Shown: in pieces, positions 24,390-36,847 of the stretch
Position numbering within the stretch: position 1 is the first letter of the stretch
How the letters are laid out: each line of letters starts with the position of its first letter
Assembly: GCA_963922205.1 (NCBI GenBank)
Contig: CAWUHX010000005.1
Location: 1,240,001-1,304,000 of the forward strand
DNA from: Romanomermis culicivorax
Lineage: Eukaryota; Nematoda; Enoplea; Mermithida; Mermithidae
Reading direction: 5' to 3'
DNA length: 64,000 nucleotides
Notes under the pieces: model-generated
What the model was told of the DNA's origin: nothing
The model's input: only the letters and a program-made list of their open reading frames with translations
Database searches by the model: none
Program-made: the position numbers and the translations under genes

Positions 24390-24640
24390 AATACAAGTTA
24401 GACATGGTAATTGTTTTGTTTTGTTGGCATGGGGGAAGCTTCAACAAGATTAGGATTGGAGAAAATGGTAGGATCATCTGAAGTGGAGGTCATGGTGACC
24501 TGCATGAGGCTTAGCAAAGTGCTGATGAAGGAATCTAAAAGTGCAGTGAGTGAGTTCAGGTTGTGTTTAGTTAGCTTGAACTGTTGCAACTTCCTTTGTG
24601 TGAACCCAAAGGTCAGTCCTCACCTCCTCCACATGAAAGA
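24390..24640 (-). repeat. Unnamed interspersed repeat, copy 3 (inverted)
   Basis: Reverse-complement match to the 3' halves of the copies at 14.2 and 15.8 kb. It shares CAATTACCATGTC, and the minus frame reads MTSTSDDPT and SNPNLVEASPMPTKQNN, as the other copies do on plus. Confidence 0.6.
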
Positions 24641-25015
24641 AGCCAAACATGGCGATGATTCATTTTTTACCATGGGAGGATTTTTGGTGCAAAACTTTTC
24701 ATAAAATGTAAACAGAATTTTATTTTTCAGAAAAATTATGATTATGCCTTGAATGACAGTTGACAATAAAAAGATGATCAGTTTTTTGTACTTTCCTGTC
24801 ATTTTTATTCATTTGATTGAGTGTTTGATCACATTTTTGTGCTCTCATCAATTTTTTTCATAATACAATAGTCATAGAAACACTTGATCGATTTTTTGAT
24901 GAAAACTTTATTTTTTGAACAAAAAATGTCAATTTTCCTATTCTTTGTGGTGTGATATTGTTTATGGTTTTTCCGGACAAAAATTACTTCCTTTTCAACC
25001 ATTTTTCAAAACAAC
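24641..25015. other. Non-coding, AT-rich
   Basis: No gene supported. It separates the inverted repeat copy from the gypsy-like fossil. Confidence 0.3.
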
Positions 25016-25546
25016 CTGCAGAACATAGGGAACCCAAAACGAATGAGACAACCTACTGTGAAATTCTCAACCTTAAAACGAAGTGTAGAAACCCAAGGAG
25101 CAACTGATCAGATCAGTCATGTGAAAGAAATCAACATGAATGATAATGTAACAGAAATTCAGAATGTGTCACAGGCGAAAGGAACAGATTATGAGGACAT
25201 TTAACTTGATTTATTAGGTAAAGTTATAGTTCAAGCATTTGAACCGATAGTCACCCCAAAGAAACTCAAGATGAGGAATAATTTACCAACTGTCACTAAC
25301 CACAGTGGTTTGTGTCAGCATCGATGCCCTACTATCCAGGTTTGGATTAATGAAAATTTTGAAGTCCCAGTTACAACCCTTATTGACAGTGGATCAGACA
25401 TTTCACTGATAGGTTTAGATTTAGCTACTCCGAGAGGATACAATTTGTTACCAGCTGTGATACCAGAATTTAGAGGATTCAATAATGTCTGCCTGCAAAT
25501 CAGACTGAATGCTCAAAATGTTCTTAAGTTATTCCTTTTTCTTCAG

Positions 25547-26008
25547 AAACACCAATGGAAACATTATAGGATTGACGGCGATGGCAACGCTCAGGAAAAC
25601 ACTAAGGTAATTTAAAAGGAAAAGTTTAGTCTCGTAACGAAAATATGTTTCTTTCCAGCTCCCAATAGTTCGCAAGTCCGGACGGTGTGCAAGACGTTTT
25701 ACAGGACGACCTTATGACTTTCTCAAAGAGCAGAAAAGCAAGCAGGTAAGCTAAATTTATTGATAATAAGGCGAAATAAAGTGAGATGAAATGAAGTGAA
25801 GTCATCTTTACATACAAAACAGACGTTTATATATAAAAGAAAAGGTATAAAAACTAAGATATTATGTCATAGTATCACGTGACTTTAGATTCTACTCTTT
25901 GTCGGCATAGTCGTGACGAAATGGGCGGTGTTAACTGGACAGGAACATTGAAAGTAAGCTCCTCCATTGCTTTCCTGTTACATATATTGTACGTTTTTAA
26001 TAAATAAA
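25547..26008 (+). CDS. Small spliced-looking unit inside the gypsy fossil
   Basis: Exons 25547-25606, 25659-25745 and 25889-25951 show clean splice sites (TTCTTCAG/AAGGTAAT, CTTTCCAG/CAGGTAAGC, GACTTTAG) and join in phase 0. They would encode 20 residues (KHQWKHYRIDGDGN...), 29 basic residues (GRCARRFTGRPYDFLKEQK) and a hydrophobic end (ILLFVGIVVTKWAVL) before a stop at 25949-25951. Two overlapping AATAAA signals at 25999-26008 and an A-run follow. It looks like the 3' end of a gene for a small protein with a C-terminal membrane segment. It may have been carried in with the insertion, or the gypsy element may have landed across it. A different frame of exon 3 also ends in a hydrophobic stretch. 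No family recognised. Confidence 0.4.
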
Positions 26009-26490
26009 AAAAAGGGCACTCAGTGACGTAAGGCAAAGGATCTTGTTATAGTGTCTACAGTAGGATTGGATAGCGTAGGTTTGTCTGGTGTGCGCGTGAC
26101 TATGAGGGCATCGCTGTTTACTATAGATTGTTCGATTGCTATTGACTGACTTGCAGCGCTCTTACATCATCCTGCCCTGACGAAAGGCTGTCCTCAGCCT
26201 ACAAAAACTGGACGTTGGATCAGCAGAAATCTCGATGTCGGGATTTAGGTAAGTAAATTTACGACGGTGCGAAAAATTCTTAAGTTTTTCTCAAACGCTT
26301 GAAAAATTTTTTTTCCAATATAATTTTCTTCTTTTCTTTTCATTGTCTTCCAGTTTCTCCAACTTTTTGTTCTGGTTTTTCATTATGATTTTTCCTGTTT
26401 CGTTTTATGATGTTCATACTTCTCATAAATTCAAATCTTACAAGTTTGTAAGTAACTGAAATGATTAGGACGGTGTTTTCTGTTGTTTTT
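26009..26490 (+). other. Rest of insertion; possible 5' exon of another transcript
   Basis: About 26010-26248 is GC-richer than its surroundings and ends in a strong donor (GATTTAG then GTAAGTAAA). This suits an untranslated or short first exon. The following 240 bases are T-rich with no frame. RNase H-like sequence of the host fossil resumes near 26.5 kb. Confidence 0.3.
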
Positions 26491-28150
26491 TTCCTATACA
26501 ATGCGGACAACATACAATGCTTTCACAACAGACCAAAAAAGGAGAGCAACCTATCGCTTTTGCTAGTCGAATTTGAGCAAAGCAGAACGAAACTATTCCG
26601 TTACTGAACAAAAAGCTTCAGCTGTCTGGGCAGTGAAACATTTCCGAGAGTATCTTTATCAACAGGGATTTACCGTTTACACATATCACTCAGCCCTGAG
26701 TAATGTCTTTTCGAAACCAAATCCCTCTGGACGAATTGCAAGATGGGGATTAGTCCTTCAAGAATTTCAGGAACTCAATATTAAGCATAGACCTGGATGA
26801 CTGAATAAGAATGCTGATACACCTTCAAGAAACCCCATTTTTGCTGCAGTTACCAATGTAAATGAGACTCAAGAGATGCTAACAAAGATTCGAGAAGCAC
26901 AACAGAAAGATGAATTTTGCAGAAAGTATCTTGAGTATATGCTATTTAATCAGTTACCAGTTGAGTTTAGAGAAATGCAACATGTGCGACTCAGGAATGA
27001 TGATTATGTGATCAGTGAAAATATTCTGTATCAAATACCTAAGGCACCAGAAACCGAACCTTGATTAGTCATACCCAGAAGCATGGTAGAAGAAATTTTA
27101 GATGCTTGTCACAATGATGTTTTTCCCGGTCACTTAGGATTTGTTAGAACCTTGGCCAGAATCAGAACTCATGATTTCTGGCCAGGAATGTATAAAGAAA
27201 CCCAGTTACATTGTGAAAAATGTATCAGTTGCACAATGAAGAAAATGACAGGGAAGAGAACAAAAGCACCTTTGGTACCCATAGAGGTAACAGGACCTTT
27301 TGACAGAATGACTGTTGACATATTAGGACCCTTAACAATGACAGAAAATGGAAACAAATATGCCATTGTTTTCACAGAATACCTAACTAAGTATGCAACC
27401 CCTGTAGCCATACCAAATGAAACAGCAGGTACTACAGCAAAAATCATTGTTACAGAAATCATTTTGGGCTTTGGTGCCCCCCTTGTTCTTTTGTCAGACA
27501 AAGGAGCAAATTTTTTGTCAGCATTAGTCCTCAAAATTTGTGATCTATGTGGCACCCGAAAAGTTAACACAAACCCCTTATCACCCACAGACAGATGGCC
27601 TTACAGAAAGATTCAATAAGACACTAGCTACCATGATTTCCATGTATGTCAATAACAAGCATACAGATTGGGATATATACCTACCGTATGTCTGTTTTGC
27701 ATACAATAGCACACCACAAAAATCAACAAAGTACTCACCTTTTTTCCTTTTGTTCAGGGGCTATCCGAATTTCCCAATCGACACTGCTTTGACTTTCCAA
27801 CCGAGTCGCTTATGTATTGATCTCAACAAATACGGTGACCAATTCCAACGATTTTTGGCCGAGAGGTGGGAATCATCAAGAAAAAACAATGAGAAAGCTC
27901 AAGAAACCCAAAAGTTACAGTATGATAAGAAACAACATGAGCTACATGTGGGAAAAGGAGATGAAATTTTCAAGTATAATCGTACTGTGAAACTACGCCA
28001 CTCACCGAAATTCACCTTCCCATGGCAAGGCCTGTATAAAGTTTTAGATGTGAAACCCCTGATAATGCAGATAAATCTACCAGATGGACGAGAAACATGA
28101 GCTGAGTGGGTACATGTGAATGCACTTAAGAAAAAAAAAGTGCTCTAGCT

Positions 28151-29590
28151 GAGAAACATTGGAATAAAGTAACAGAAACAGAAAAACCCATAAGGAATGC
28201 AACAGACCCCACATTGAAACAAAATATGCAAAAAGAGGCTCACATCTTTTCGATTTATACACCTGTGCCATTCTGCCACAGCATGTCCGTGCCCCAAAGT
28301 TCCATTCTATTTTCGTTTGTGAAATCAGAGAAAAAATCCACAAATTTTGCGTTCATATGGAATCATGGAAATTTTTTCAGGTTTTGAAAAATGAAGAAAA
28401 TTGGATTTTTGCATTGTTTCTCGATTTTTCATCAATGAACACGGTTGTGAAATATCATAGCATATTTTGTTCAAGTATTTTTTCTTTTTCGTTTCTGTCA
28501 CTTATGTATAAATAAATATTACTGTAATGCTTTTATGCTAATCACTGCTGTAAGTATCCATTAAAATGGTGCCTGAGAGTCGCATATCAATGAAGTATGC
28601 TTATAAATAAACTTGCATACAATTGAAGTACTGCAAAAAAGTTTTGTCGATTTTTATGTAAAAAGCTTTTTGTGTCTCATTCATCCAGTTGGCCATACCA
28701 TGTTTTGAGCAGTTAGAATTTCACATGCCCCAGCTCATGAATGTGTAAATGTGCTCAATGTTGAGATGGAAGGTATTCTGCCATTAAAGCTTCCACGAAA
28801 TTTCTATTAGAATTCTTTTCCAATGCAGAAATCTGTGATAAGGAAAAAATATGATAGCAGCTAAGTTTTTTCAAAATTTGCAATGTTCTTATGAATGATA
28901 ATGTTATTTCTAGAAAAAATGGACGGATTAGAAAATAATTTAATTATGTTATTTTTAATGGAATCGGACGAACCGATTGGTAAAATAAACGCCGATATTG
29001 TTAACCAAAGGATTTTAACAAATTTTTGCAATGTAAGAAGTACGAATATTAATACAGAATTACTCTGTACGGGGCTCAAATGACCATCATGCATGGAGTC
29101 ACATTTCAAGGTGGCCCTTTTTTCCTAACCTGAAAAAATTTAATACTCAAAAAAATGACAAAATAAGTGCACAAGTTTTCACCCCCTGTTTTTTTTTTTG
29201 TTTGACGGCTAAAATGGCAGTGAAAGATATAGGGTACCTTGCAGTGCTTTCCCAGAGCTGTCCATTTGACATAAGGGGTTTTCAAACAAAATTGTTGTTG
29301 TAAAGTCGACGAATTACTGTACAAATCAGTGTAAACTGGAGTGACCCTTATTCCATCTCACACAATTCGACTTAAGCTTACTGTAAATTATATGGGAATG
29401 CTAGTTAAAAGTATCAAAAAATAATTACAGGGGTTGAGGGTCATACTTATATCGAACATTGCCAGAAACTCACTGTGTGGATTTTTCTTTTTTTTACACC
29501 AAAATTATTATTATATTCGTGAAGTGCACATGCTTTTTTCAATTCATGCCTTGGTTAATTATATCTGGTGTGTTATCTTCATCATTTTGG
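28151..29590. other. Mostly non-coding; one possible exon
   Basis: At 28909-29030 the plus strand encodes MDGLENNLIMLFLMESDEPIG and ends at a good donor (TGCAAT then GTAAGAAG), so it may be a lone exon. I could not place neighbours. The rest shows nothing I can support. Confidence 0.25.
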
Positions 29591-30087
29591 TCATCCAGAT
29601 TGTCGCACTTGTCCCCCTTCATCTTCATCAACTGTAAATAGAAACCCACCGATTTATTGTATATTTTTAGTGGTTACTGCATTTAATAAAGTCACCCGAA
29701 TGAACAAGAAACTCACCCATTGGATACATCATAGGACTTAACAATAGTTTGAGACTCTACCTTTTGAGCTGAGAAACTTAGCAACTTCTCCATTTTCTGC
29801 ATGCTTGCTGACGATGTCCGTTTTCATTGCCATCATTCTTTGCTGCCTACGCCTGAAACATAAACACAAATGAAGCACAAAACAAATTTTAAAGTGTGTA
29901 CCTACCCATCCAGTTTAGTTTGTGCCACAGAGGTCCCACAAATTGTGATTCTAATGATGCAGATGCAACCCAAAACAAACAAAAAAAAATTAAAATTAAG
30001 TGTCTGAAAATAGAATTGTTGCTGATGAAATCAAAGTTCATAATTTATCATATGAATGGAACTCACATGTGAGCAACTTTCTGGCAT
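29591..30087 (-). CDS. Small membrane protein or C-terminal exons of one
   Basis: Minus-strand exons 30087-30067, 30003-29906, 29852-29761 and 29631-29591 join in phase with good sites (ACAT/GTGAGT, TTTTCAG, ATGG/GTAGGT, GTTTCAG, AAAAG/GTAGAG, TTTACAG). Read from the ATG at 30087 they give about 83 residues: MPESCSH, a transmembrane helix (FFLFVLGCICIIRITI), a basic stretch (RRQQRMMAMK) and a tail ending VDEDEGGQVRQSG. Positive residues after the helix predict a cytosolic C-terminus. It may be a complete microprotein or the end of a larger gene whose ectodomain exons lie at 31.8-33.3 kb on the same strand. Sequence for the transmembrane exon recurs twice more upstream. Family unknown. Confidence 0.45.
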
Positions 30088-31165
30088 TAGTTTTCATGAT
30101 TATCACAACATGAACTTCCATGACTACACTGGAACTAGATTCTACCTGAAGTCAAAAGCTTGTACACAAATGCATGCTTTCTGCATTATTGTATTAAAGA
30201 TTCAAACAACAAAAAACAAATTAATAATATAAACATAAACTGTTCAAAAACAGTTTGATAGTGCTAGAGACAAAGGGCTTGGTCTGAAACCAATAACTGT
30301 TAGTTACAATAATGTTAAGCTTCCATTCTCAAATTCATCCCACCTTTATATATCATATGGCAAAATAAAACCAATATGGGATATAGCAGGAAAGTCTCAT
30401 TTATAAACCCCTATATTTCTTTTTTTCATAACAAAAAAATAGAAATGAAATATAAAAAAAATTTGTGATTCTAATGATGCAGATGCAACCCAAAACAACT
30501 GAAAAAAATTAAAAATTAAGGGTCTAAAAATAGAATTGTTGCTGATGAAATCAAAGTTCCTAATTTATCATATGATGGAACTCTTATGTGAGCAACCTTC
30601 TAGCATTGGTTTTCATTATTCTCATGACATAACTATCATGACTACACCGGAACTAGATTCTACCTCAAATCAAAAGCTTGTACACAAATTCATGCTTTCT
30701 GCTCTAATGTATCAAACATTCAAACAACAAAATAGAAAATGGTAATATAAACATATGCTGTTCAAAAACTGCTTGATAGTCATAGAGATAAAAGGCATGG
30801 TCTATGAAACCAATAATTGTTCATTACAAAAAAGTTAAGCTTTAATTCTCGAATTCCTTTGACCTTTATGTGTCATATGACAAAAAACAAAATTATGGGA
30901 TATAGCTGGGAAGCCTCATTCATAACTTCCTATATTTTTTTCAAAAAAAAACAGAAAAGAAACATTAAAAAAATTGTGATTATAATGGTGCAGATGCAAC
31001 CAAAGACAGAAAAAGTAAAAATTAAGGGTCTGAAAATAGAATGTTGCTGATAAAATTCAAGTTTGTAAGTTATCATATAAATGAAAATCACATGTGGGCA
31101 ACTTTCTGGCATTAGTTTCCATGACTCTCATGACACAAACTTTGAAGACTACACAGGAACTATTA
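29941..31165 (-). repeat. Three tandem copies of a transmembrane-exon unit
   Basis: Units begin at 29941, 30461 and 30971 (period about 510-520 bp; the third is shortened). Each carries, on the minus strand, the hydrophobic sequence around LGCICIIRIT or FGCICTIIIT. It is preceded by a C-rich exon end resembling MPESCSH/MPESCPH. Units 2 and 3 lose the downstream basic tail. Such a layout can arise from exon duplication and would allow alternative last exons. Confidence 0.6.
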
Positions 31166-31769
31166 AAAAAATCCAGCAAAAGTTGTCAAAAACATATTCC
31201 AATGTAGTAAAAAGATACATCACTTCAAACAGAAGGATATATTTTGTCAGACAAATATACACAAATGAGTGAAGAATACAGTTTAAATTTTGGATTTCAC
31301 AGACAGAGGCAGCACTTCATTCTGGATTTCACAATCTAATACGCATGGGCTAACAAAATGGAAAAATAAGGTGTAGCTAAAATGCAGAAATAATGTCTGA
31401 TGATCAAGGATAAAACCAATACTCATGAATACTCATGACTCATGAATATCGGAAGAAAAAATGTAATTTTAGCTATTTTTAGATTCCCACAAACGAATTT
31501 AGGTTAAGTGATGTTGTCATAATCAGTGGAGATGAACATATGGCCCATGATCACACACATTATTCATTGCAATTAATTACCACAATAGCCATAAGTTAAA
31601 TTTCTAAAGGACACAACAGGTATTTCTCAATTAATTTTGTTGTCAAAAATCGTGAAATTTACAGGCAGTGAACATTTTTAGGCCTAAGTGGACTCTCATA
31701 TCTCAGCCCGTAAAGCTAGAATATTGGTATGGATTTCAAACATACTAGTTAATTCTGATAGTTGACCCT

Positions 31770-33297
31770 AGAATATTTTCTCGATGGAACATGTAGGCTG
31801 GAGATCAGTTATTAGCAAGCTGACTGTAAAAATCTTGAACTCCTCATTGGTGAGGGTGAGCTATGATGAGCTGCATTCATTACCTCTAGGCCATTTCAGT
31901 TTTGAATGATTAGGCCAACTAGGCTATAGACTTCCAATCTGATGAAATATGAATATTATTTTGCCAACTTTTTATGAGGGTTCCACACATCAAGAAAAGA
32001 TTAAACTGGGGTAAAAGCTATGTGAAAATAATTTTGTGAACATGATAGCTGCGAAGTCTTCAATTGAAATTCTAGCAGATAACTCTTCAAAATAATCTGT
32101 TGCTCTGCATTGAAAACTCACAACCCAAATGTACTCATCTTTCAAGTATGTTGAAAGAGGGATTTTGCTTATTCCCTCTCTTACCAAGTAATGATCAGCA
32201 ATCTTGGACTTAGCAATGGGATCATTTCACTGTATCTTTTCAGTCAAATAACTTTGCTCTTGACATGATGGTTCGCATAGTGAATGAATTCAAAGCTATG
32301 TTGCTTCCTCCTATATAAAAATTACCCTTCTTCCTCTCAATCTCAAGAGTGATTGGAATAATGGTATGAATATGATTCTTGGGCCAAAGTAACAAGCTGG
32401 TCTGCTACAAACTGCCCTGGCCTCAGAAGGTTGTTGTGAAAAATAAATGTTTTCCACGCTAAATGATGAAGTTTGAATTGCTCAACTGTTTTGCTACCTC
32501 TTGGTATTTCCACTTGGTGGCTATATTTATAGTAGCAATCTTCATTATCCATATTTAGCACATCAATCTGCAGCATTTCTTGCACTTGGTATGGAATGTA
32601 CCTCAAGAGAGAAAGAGAGTTAAATTATTTATGATTATGGTTATTATTGTCAAAATTTCAGTCAACCTTATTTGTAACAGCTTTCAAATGACTTCCATTT
32701 CAGAAATTTGAAAGTATGGGTGGACAATTGGTATTGTTCATGATAGAACAGATGAACTGATTCAAGAAATGAATGTTTGGCCCAAACCATGCATCAGTGT
32801 ACTATTCTAATATTGTGAAATAAGAGGGTCAGTTGCTCAAATTCAGGACATTGTATTTGAATGAAAGCAAAGGGAAATCTGAAAATCCATTAACCATTGG
32901 AAATTCTACAAAATTTTGCATCCAAACATCATTCTTTGGACATTAAACTTTTCTTGTCCCTTGAGGTAATAATTGGTCAATTTTTTTCATGGAAATTTTC
33001 ATGATATTTCAGCACTGTACAGATTATGCCTGCTTCACTTTATCAATGAAATTTCACGTTCTCAACATGAAAAATAAATTTCAAATATTTATGTTCCAAA
33101 AATTCATTTTCCAATGTGAGTATCCTCTCATTGGTGGATAATTAGCCAACATTTTGCACATTTAACATCGTTTTTCCTTATCTTCCAATGATTTGTTATA
33201 TCCTCAGCATAGTCCACCAGATATTCATCACCAGAGGTATTGAATTCTTCCAAGAACTTATCATTAAACACATTTGGAACCGAGGTTCTTTGGACAT
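31770..33297 (-). pseudogene. Unit A exons of an unknown, probably extracellular protein
   Basis: In minus-strand order four stretches look coding. About 33297-33130 has VPNVFNDKFLEEFNTSGDEY and CAKCW. 32601-32343, behind acceptor CTCTTGAG, has YIPYQVQEMLQIDVLNM and FKLHHLAWKTFIFHN. About 32230-31990 has STYLKDEYIWVVSFQCRAT. About 31860-31770, behind acceptor CATCATAG, has LTLTNEEFKIF and TDLQPTCS. Scattered cysteines, aromatic residues and the position before transmembrane exons suggest an ectodomain. Stops and missing donors mean the unit may be decayed, or that I missed exon edges. No family recognised. Confidence 0.42.
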
Positions 33298-34169
33298 AAT
33301 AATAATAAAGTTAGTAGAAAATTTGAAAAATTAAAATAATCCAGAAAAACTTGTTTAAAACACATTCCAATTAAATCTCTATTCAATATAGACTAAATTT
33401 ACAACTGTGTCGACCAAATTTCTTAACGCACATTAGGGAACTGGCCAGGTGCCAAAAAATCTGCAAAAAAGCAGAAAAATTCAGCAACATGAAGGGGGTA
33501 TTTAATTTTCTTAATCCAGAATACAGCACATGACTGAGAACTTTGTGTCAATGAGTCTCAATGTTTTTGATGCAGTTCAAAAATATGAACCTAATGCATC
33601 CTAAGACATCTTTCTAAAATGATTAGGTGAAAAGATACAACACTTCAAACCGAAGTATATATTTTATTGGACAAGTATACACAAATGAGTGAACGTTAAA
33701 GTTAAAATTTTGTATTTCACAGACAGAGCCAGCACTTCATTCTGGATTTCACAATCAAATAAGCATTGGCTAACAAAATGGAAAAATAAGTTGCAGCTAA
33801 AATGCCGAAATAATATTTGATGATCAAGGATGAAACCGATACTTATGAATACTCATGACTGATGAAAATCGGGAGAAAAATAGTAATTGTAGCTAGTTTT
33901 AGATTCCTGAAATTGGATTTAGGCTAAGTAATGTTGTCATAATCAGTGGAGATGAACATATGGCGCAGGTCCACACACATTGACCAGCCATAAGTCAAAT
34001 TTCTAAAGGACCCGACAAGTATTTCTCAATCGATTTTGTTGTCCAAAATTGTGAAGTTTACAGGCAGTGGACATTCTTAGGCCTAGGTTGACTCTCCTAC
34101 CTCAGCCAGTCAAGCTGAAATATTGGTATGGACTCCAAACATACTAGTGGATGAAATTCTGACAGTAGA

Positions 34170-35720
34170 CCCCAGAATGTTTTCTCCATGGAACATGTAG
34201 GCTGGAGGTCAGTTATTGGCAAGATAACTGTCGAAATCAGGACTTCCTCATTAGTTAGGGTGAGCTCTGATGAGCTGCATTCATTTCCTCATGGCCATCC
34301 TTGTTATGAATGACTAGGCCAGCTAGGCTATACACATTCAATCTGATGAAACATGAATATTATTTTGCTGACTTTTTATGAGGGCTCCACACATCATGTA
34401 AAGTTCAAACTGGGGTAAAAGTCATGTGAAAATAGTTTTGTGAACATGAGAGCTGCAGGAGTCTTCCATCGAAATTCCAGTAGATAACTCTCCAAAATGA
34501 TCTTTTGCTCTGATGTAAAACCCACAACCTAAATGTACTTATCTTTCAAGTATGTGTTAAAGAGGTTTTTCACTTATTCCCTCTCTTACGAAGTAATGGT
34601 CCGCCATCTTGAATTCAGCAATGTGATAATTTTGCTGTATCATTAATTTTCAGTCAAATAACTTTGCTCTTGGCATGATGGTTTGCATGGTGAATAGAAT
34701 CAAAGCTCTGTTATTTCCTCCTCAATAAAATTCAAGTTCCTTCTTCTCCATCTTAGGAGTAATTGGAATAATGGTATGAATCTGATTCTAAGGCAAAAGT
34801 AACAGGCTGATCTGCTGCAAACTGCCCTGGCTTCAAAGGTCATTGTGAAAAAGAAATGTTTTCCAGGCTAAATGATGAAGTTTGGATTGCTCAACTGTTT
34901 TGCCAAATCTTGTTATTTCCACTCAAGGGCTGAATTTATAGTAGCAATCTTCATTATCCATATTGAGCACATCAATTTCCAGCATTTCTTGCACTTGATA
35001 TGGAATGTAGCTCAAGAGATGAAAAGAGTTCAATTATTTACGATTATGGTTATCATTGTCTATATGTCAGTCAATTTTATTTTTGATAACAGCTTTGAAA
35101 TGACCTCCAATTCAGAAATTCGAAATAATGAGTTGACAATTAAAATTGTTCAAAATTGAATAGATGAACTGCTTCAAGAAATGAATATTTGGCCCCACCA
35201 GGCATAAATGTACTATTCTAGTATTCTGAAGTAGGAGGGGGAGTTGCTCAAATTGAGGATATAGTATTTGAATCAAAATAGAGAGAAATCTGAAAATCGA
35301 TAAACCTTAGGAAATTATGCAAAAGTTTGCATCAAAACATTGACATTTTAACATTAAACTTTCCTTGTCTTTTGAGATAACAATTAGTCAATTTTTCCAT
35401 AAAAATTTTCTTGATAATTGAGCACTGTACAGATTATGCCTGCTTTACTTCATCGATAAAATTTTTTATTCTCGATATGAAAAAATAAATTTTTGATATT
35501 TGTATCCCAAACATTAGTCTTCCAATGTGAGTATCCTCTTTTGGTGGATAATTATGCATTATTTTGCATGTTTTACATTGTTTTTCCTTATCTTCTAATG
35601 ATTTGTTATATCCTCAGCATAGTATACCAGATATTTATCACCAGAGGTATTGAATTCTTCCAAGAACTTGTCTTTAAACACATTTGGAACACAGTTTGTT
35701 TGGACGTGATAATAATAAAG
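34170..35720 (-). pseudogene. Unit B counterpart of the same exons, more decayed
   Basis: The same four stretches recur about 2.4 kb further on, with amino-acid changes and more stops. The first still reads VPNVFKDKFLEEFNTSGDKY. The second still reads QEMLEIDVLNMDNEDCYY. The fourth reads LTLTNEEVLISTV and runs longer than in unit A (TFWGLLSEFHPL). Conservation of these patches against a background of indels indicates that they were coding when the array formed. Confidence 0.42.
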
Positions 35721-36488
35721 TCATTAAAAAAATATAAAAATTAAAAAAATCCAGAAAAACGTTTTGAGAACACATTCCAATGAAATCTCTATTCAAAATA
35801 GACTAAATCTACAGGTGGGTCGACCAAATTTCTTAACTCACATTAAAGAATTGGCCAGATGCAAATAAATCTGCAAAAAAGCAGAAAAATTCAGCAACAA
35901 GAAGGGGGAATTTAATTTTCTCAATCCAGAATACAGAACATGACTGAGATTTTTGGGTCAATGAGTCTCAAAGTTTTTGATGCAGTTCAAAAAGGTGAAT
36001 CTAATGCATCCTAAAACATCTTTCTACAATGCCTAGGTGAAAAGATACAACACTTCAAACAGAAGTATTTATTTTATTGGACAAGTATACAAAAATGATT
36101 GATGGTTACAGTTTAAATTTTTGATTTCACAGACAGAGGCAGCACTTCATTCTGGATTTCAAATCTAATAAGCATGGGCTAACAAAGTGGAAAAATAAGG
36201 TGTAGCTAAAATGCAGAAATAATGTTTGATGATCAAGGAAAAAATCAATATGACCACTCATGAAAATTGGGAGAAAAATAGTAATTCTAGCTATTTTTGA
36301 ATTCCTAAAATTGAATTTAGATCAAGTGATGTTGTCATAATTAGTGGAGATGAACATATGGCCCATGACTACAAACATTGATCATTGCACTTAATTACCA
36401 CAATAGCCATTAGTCAAATTTCTAAAGGACACAATAAGTATTTCTCAATCAATTTTGTTGTCAAAAATCGTGAAATTTCCTGGGCACA

Positions 36489-36747
36489 GTTGCGCCAATG
36501 ACTAGTAAACAAAAACTAGATGCAAGTCCAATGAAAAACTTGATACTTGGGTTGCACCAAGTTTTTTACAAGCAATTTTTTTAACAAGAAAACTAGTTCA
36601 TTGGGTTGCACCAATTTTTTTCACTAGTCCACTTTTTAACTAGAATCGAGTTGCACCAATTTTTTTACAAGCTAGTACATCAACTAGTTTATCAGTTCTC
36701 ATAAACCTGTACTTTACGGCCTAGTTTATGAGTTCGAGTTGCACCAA
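36489..36747 (+). repeat. Subterminal repeats GTTGCACCAA
   Basis: Direct copies at 36551, 36605, 36650 and 36738, and one variant with GCGCC at 36489. Each later copy is followed by a T-run. Likely transposase-binding sites of the Harbinger element. Confidence 0.6.
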
Positions 36748-36847
36748 GGTTTTTTATTGGAAGTTTTGTCAAGTAGCTCATAGAAATAAAGCAGGATTTT
36801 TTCACAAGTCTATTTGGAGGATTTGTTGCTTTACTAGTTGTACTGAA

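Larger units (their letters stand above)
25020..28150 (+). mobile_element. Ty3/gypsy-like pol fossil
   Basis: Reading plus: a retropepsin-like patch with LIDSGSDISLIG near 25380, then a foreign insertion of about 1 kb, then RNase H-like sequence near 26.5-26.8 kb. The integrase follows, with its His/Cys zinc-binding part near 27.1-27.25 kb, its catalytic core to about 27.65 kb and a C-terminal tail to 28.1 kb. Most of the reverse transcriptase is missing. No LTR was found on either side. It is broken, with about six or more breaks plus the insertion. Whether it belongs to the same family as the 19.16-23.09 kb element cannot be decided, since their preserved parts hardly overlap. Confidence 0.8.
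31200..36478 (-). repeat. Tandem array of about 2.4-kb units (two full, one partial)
   Basis: Unit A about 31200-33625, unit B about 33626-36040, and a third running from 36040 until it stops abruptly at 36478. Landmarks repeat at the same offsets: CACTTCAAACAGAAG, GACAGAGGCAGCACTTCATT, GTGGAGATGAACATATGGC, CTGCATTCAT and CATTTGGAAC. Offsets between equivalent splice sites are 2404-2420 bp. Copies differ by many substitutions, so the duplication is not recent. Confidence 0.75.

Noticed and set aside
27169-27588. 139-codon minus-strand frame
   Set aside because: Antisense shadow of the integrase region of the gypsy-like fossil.
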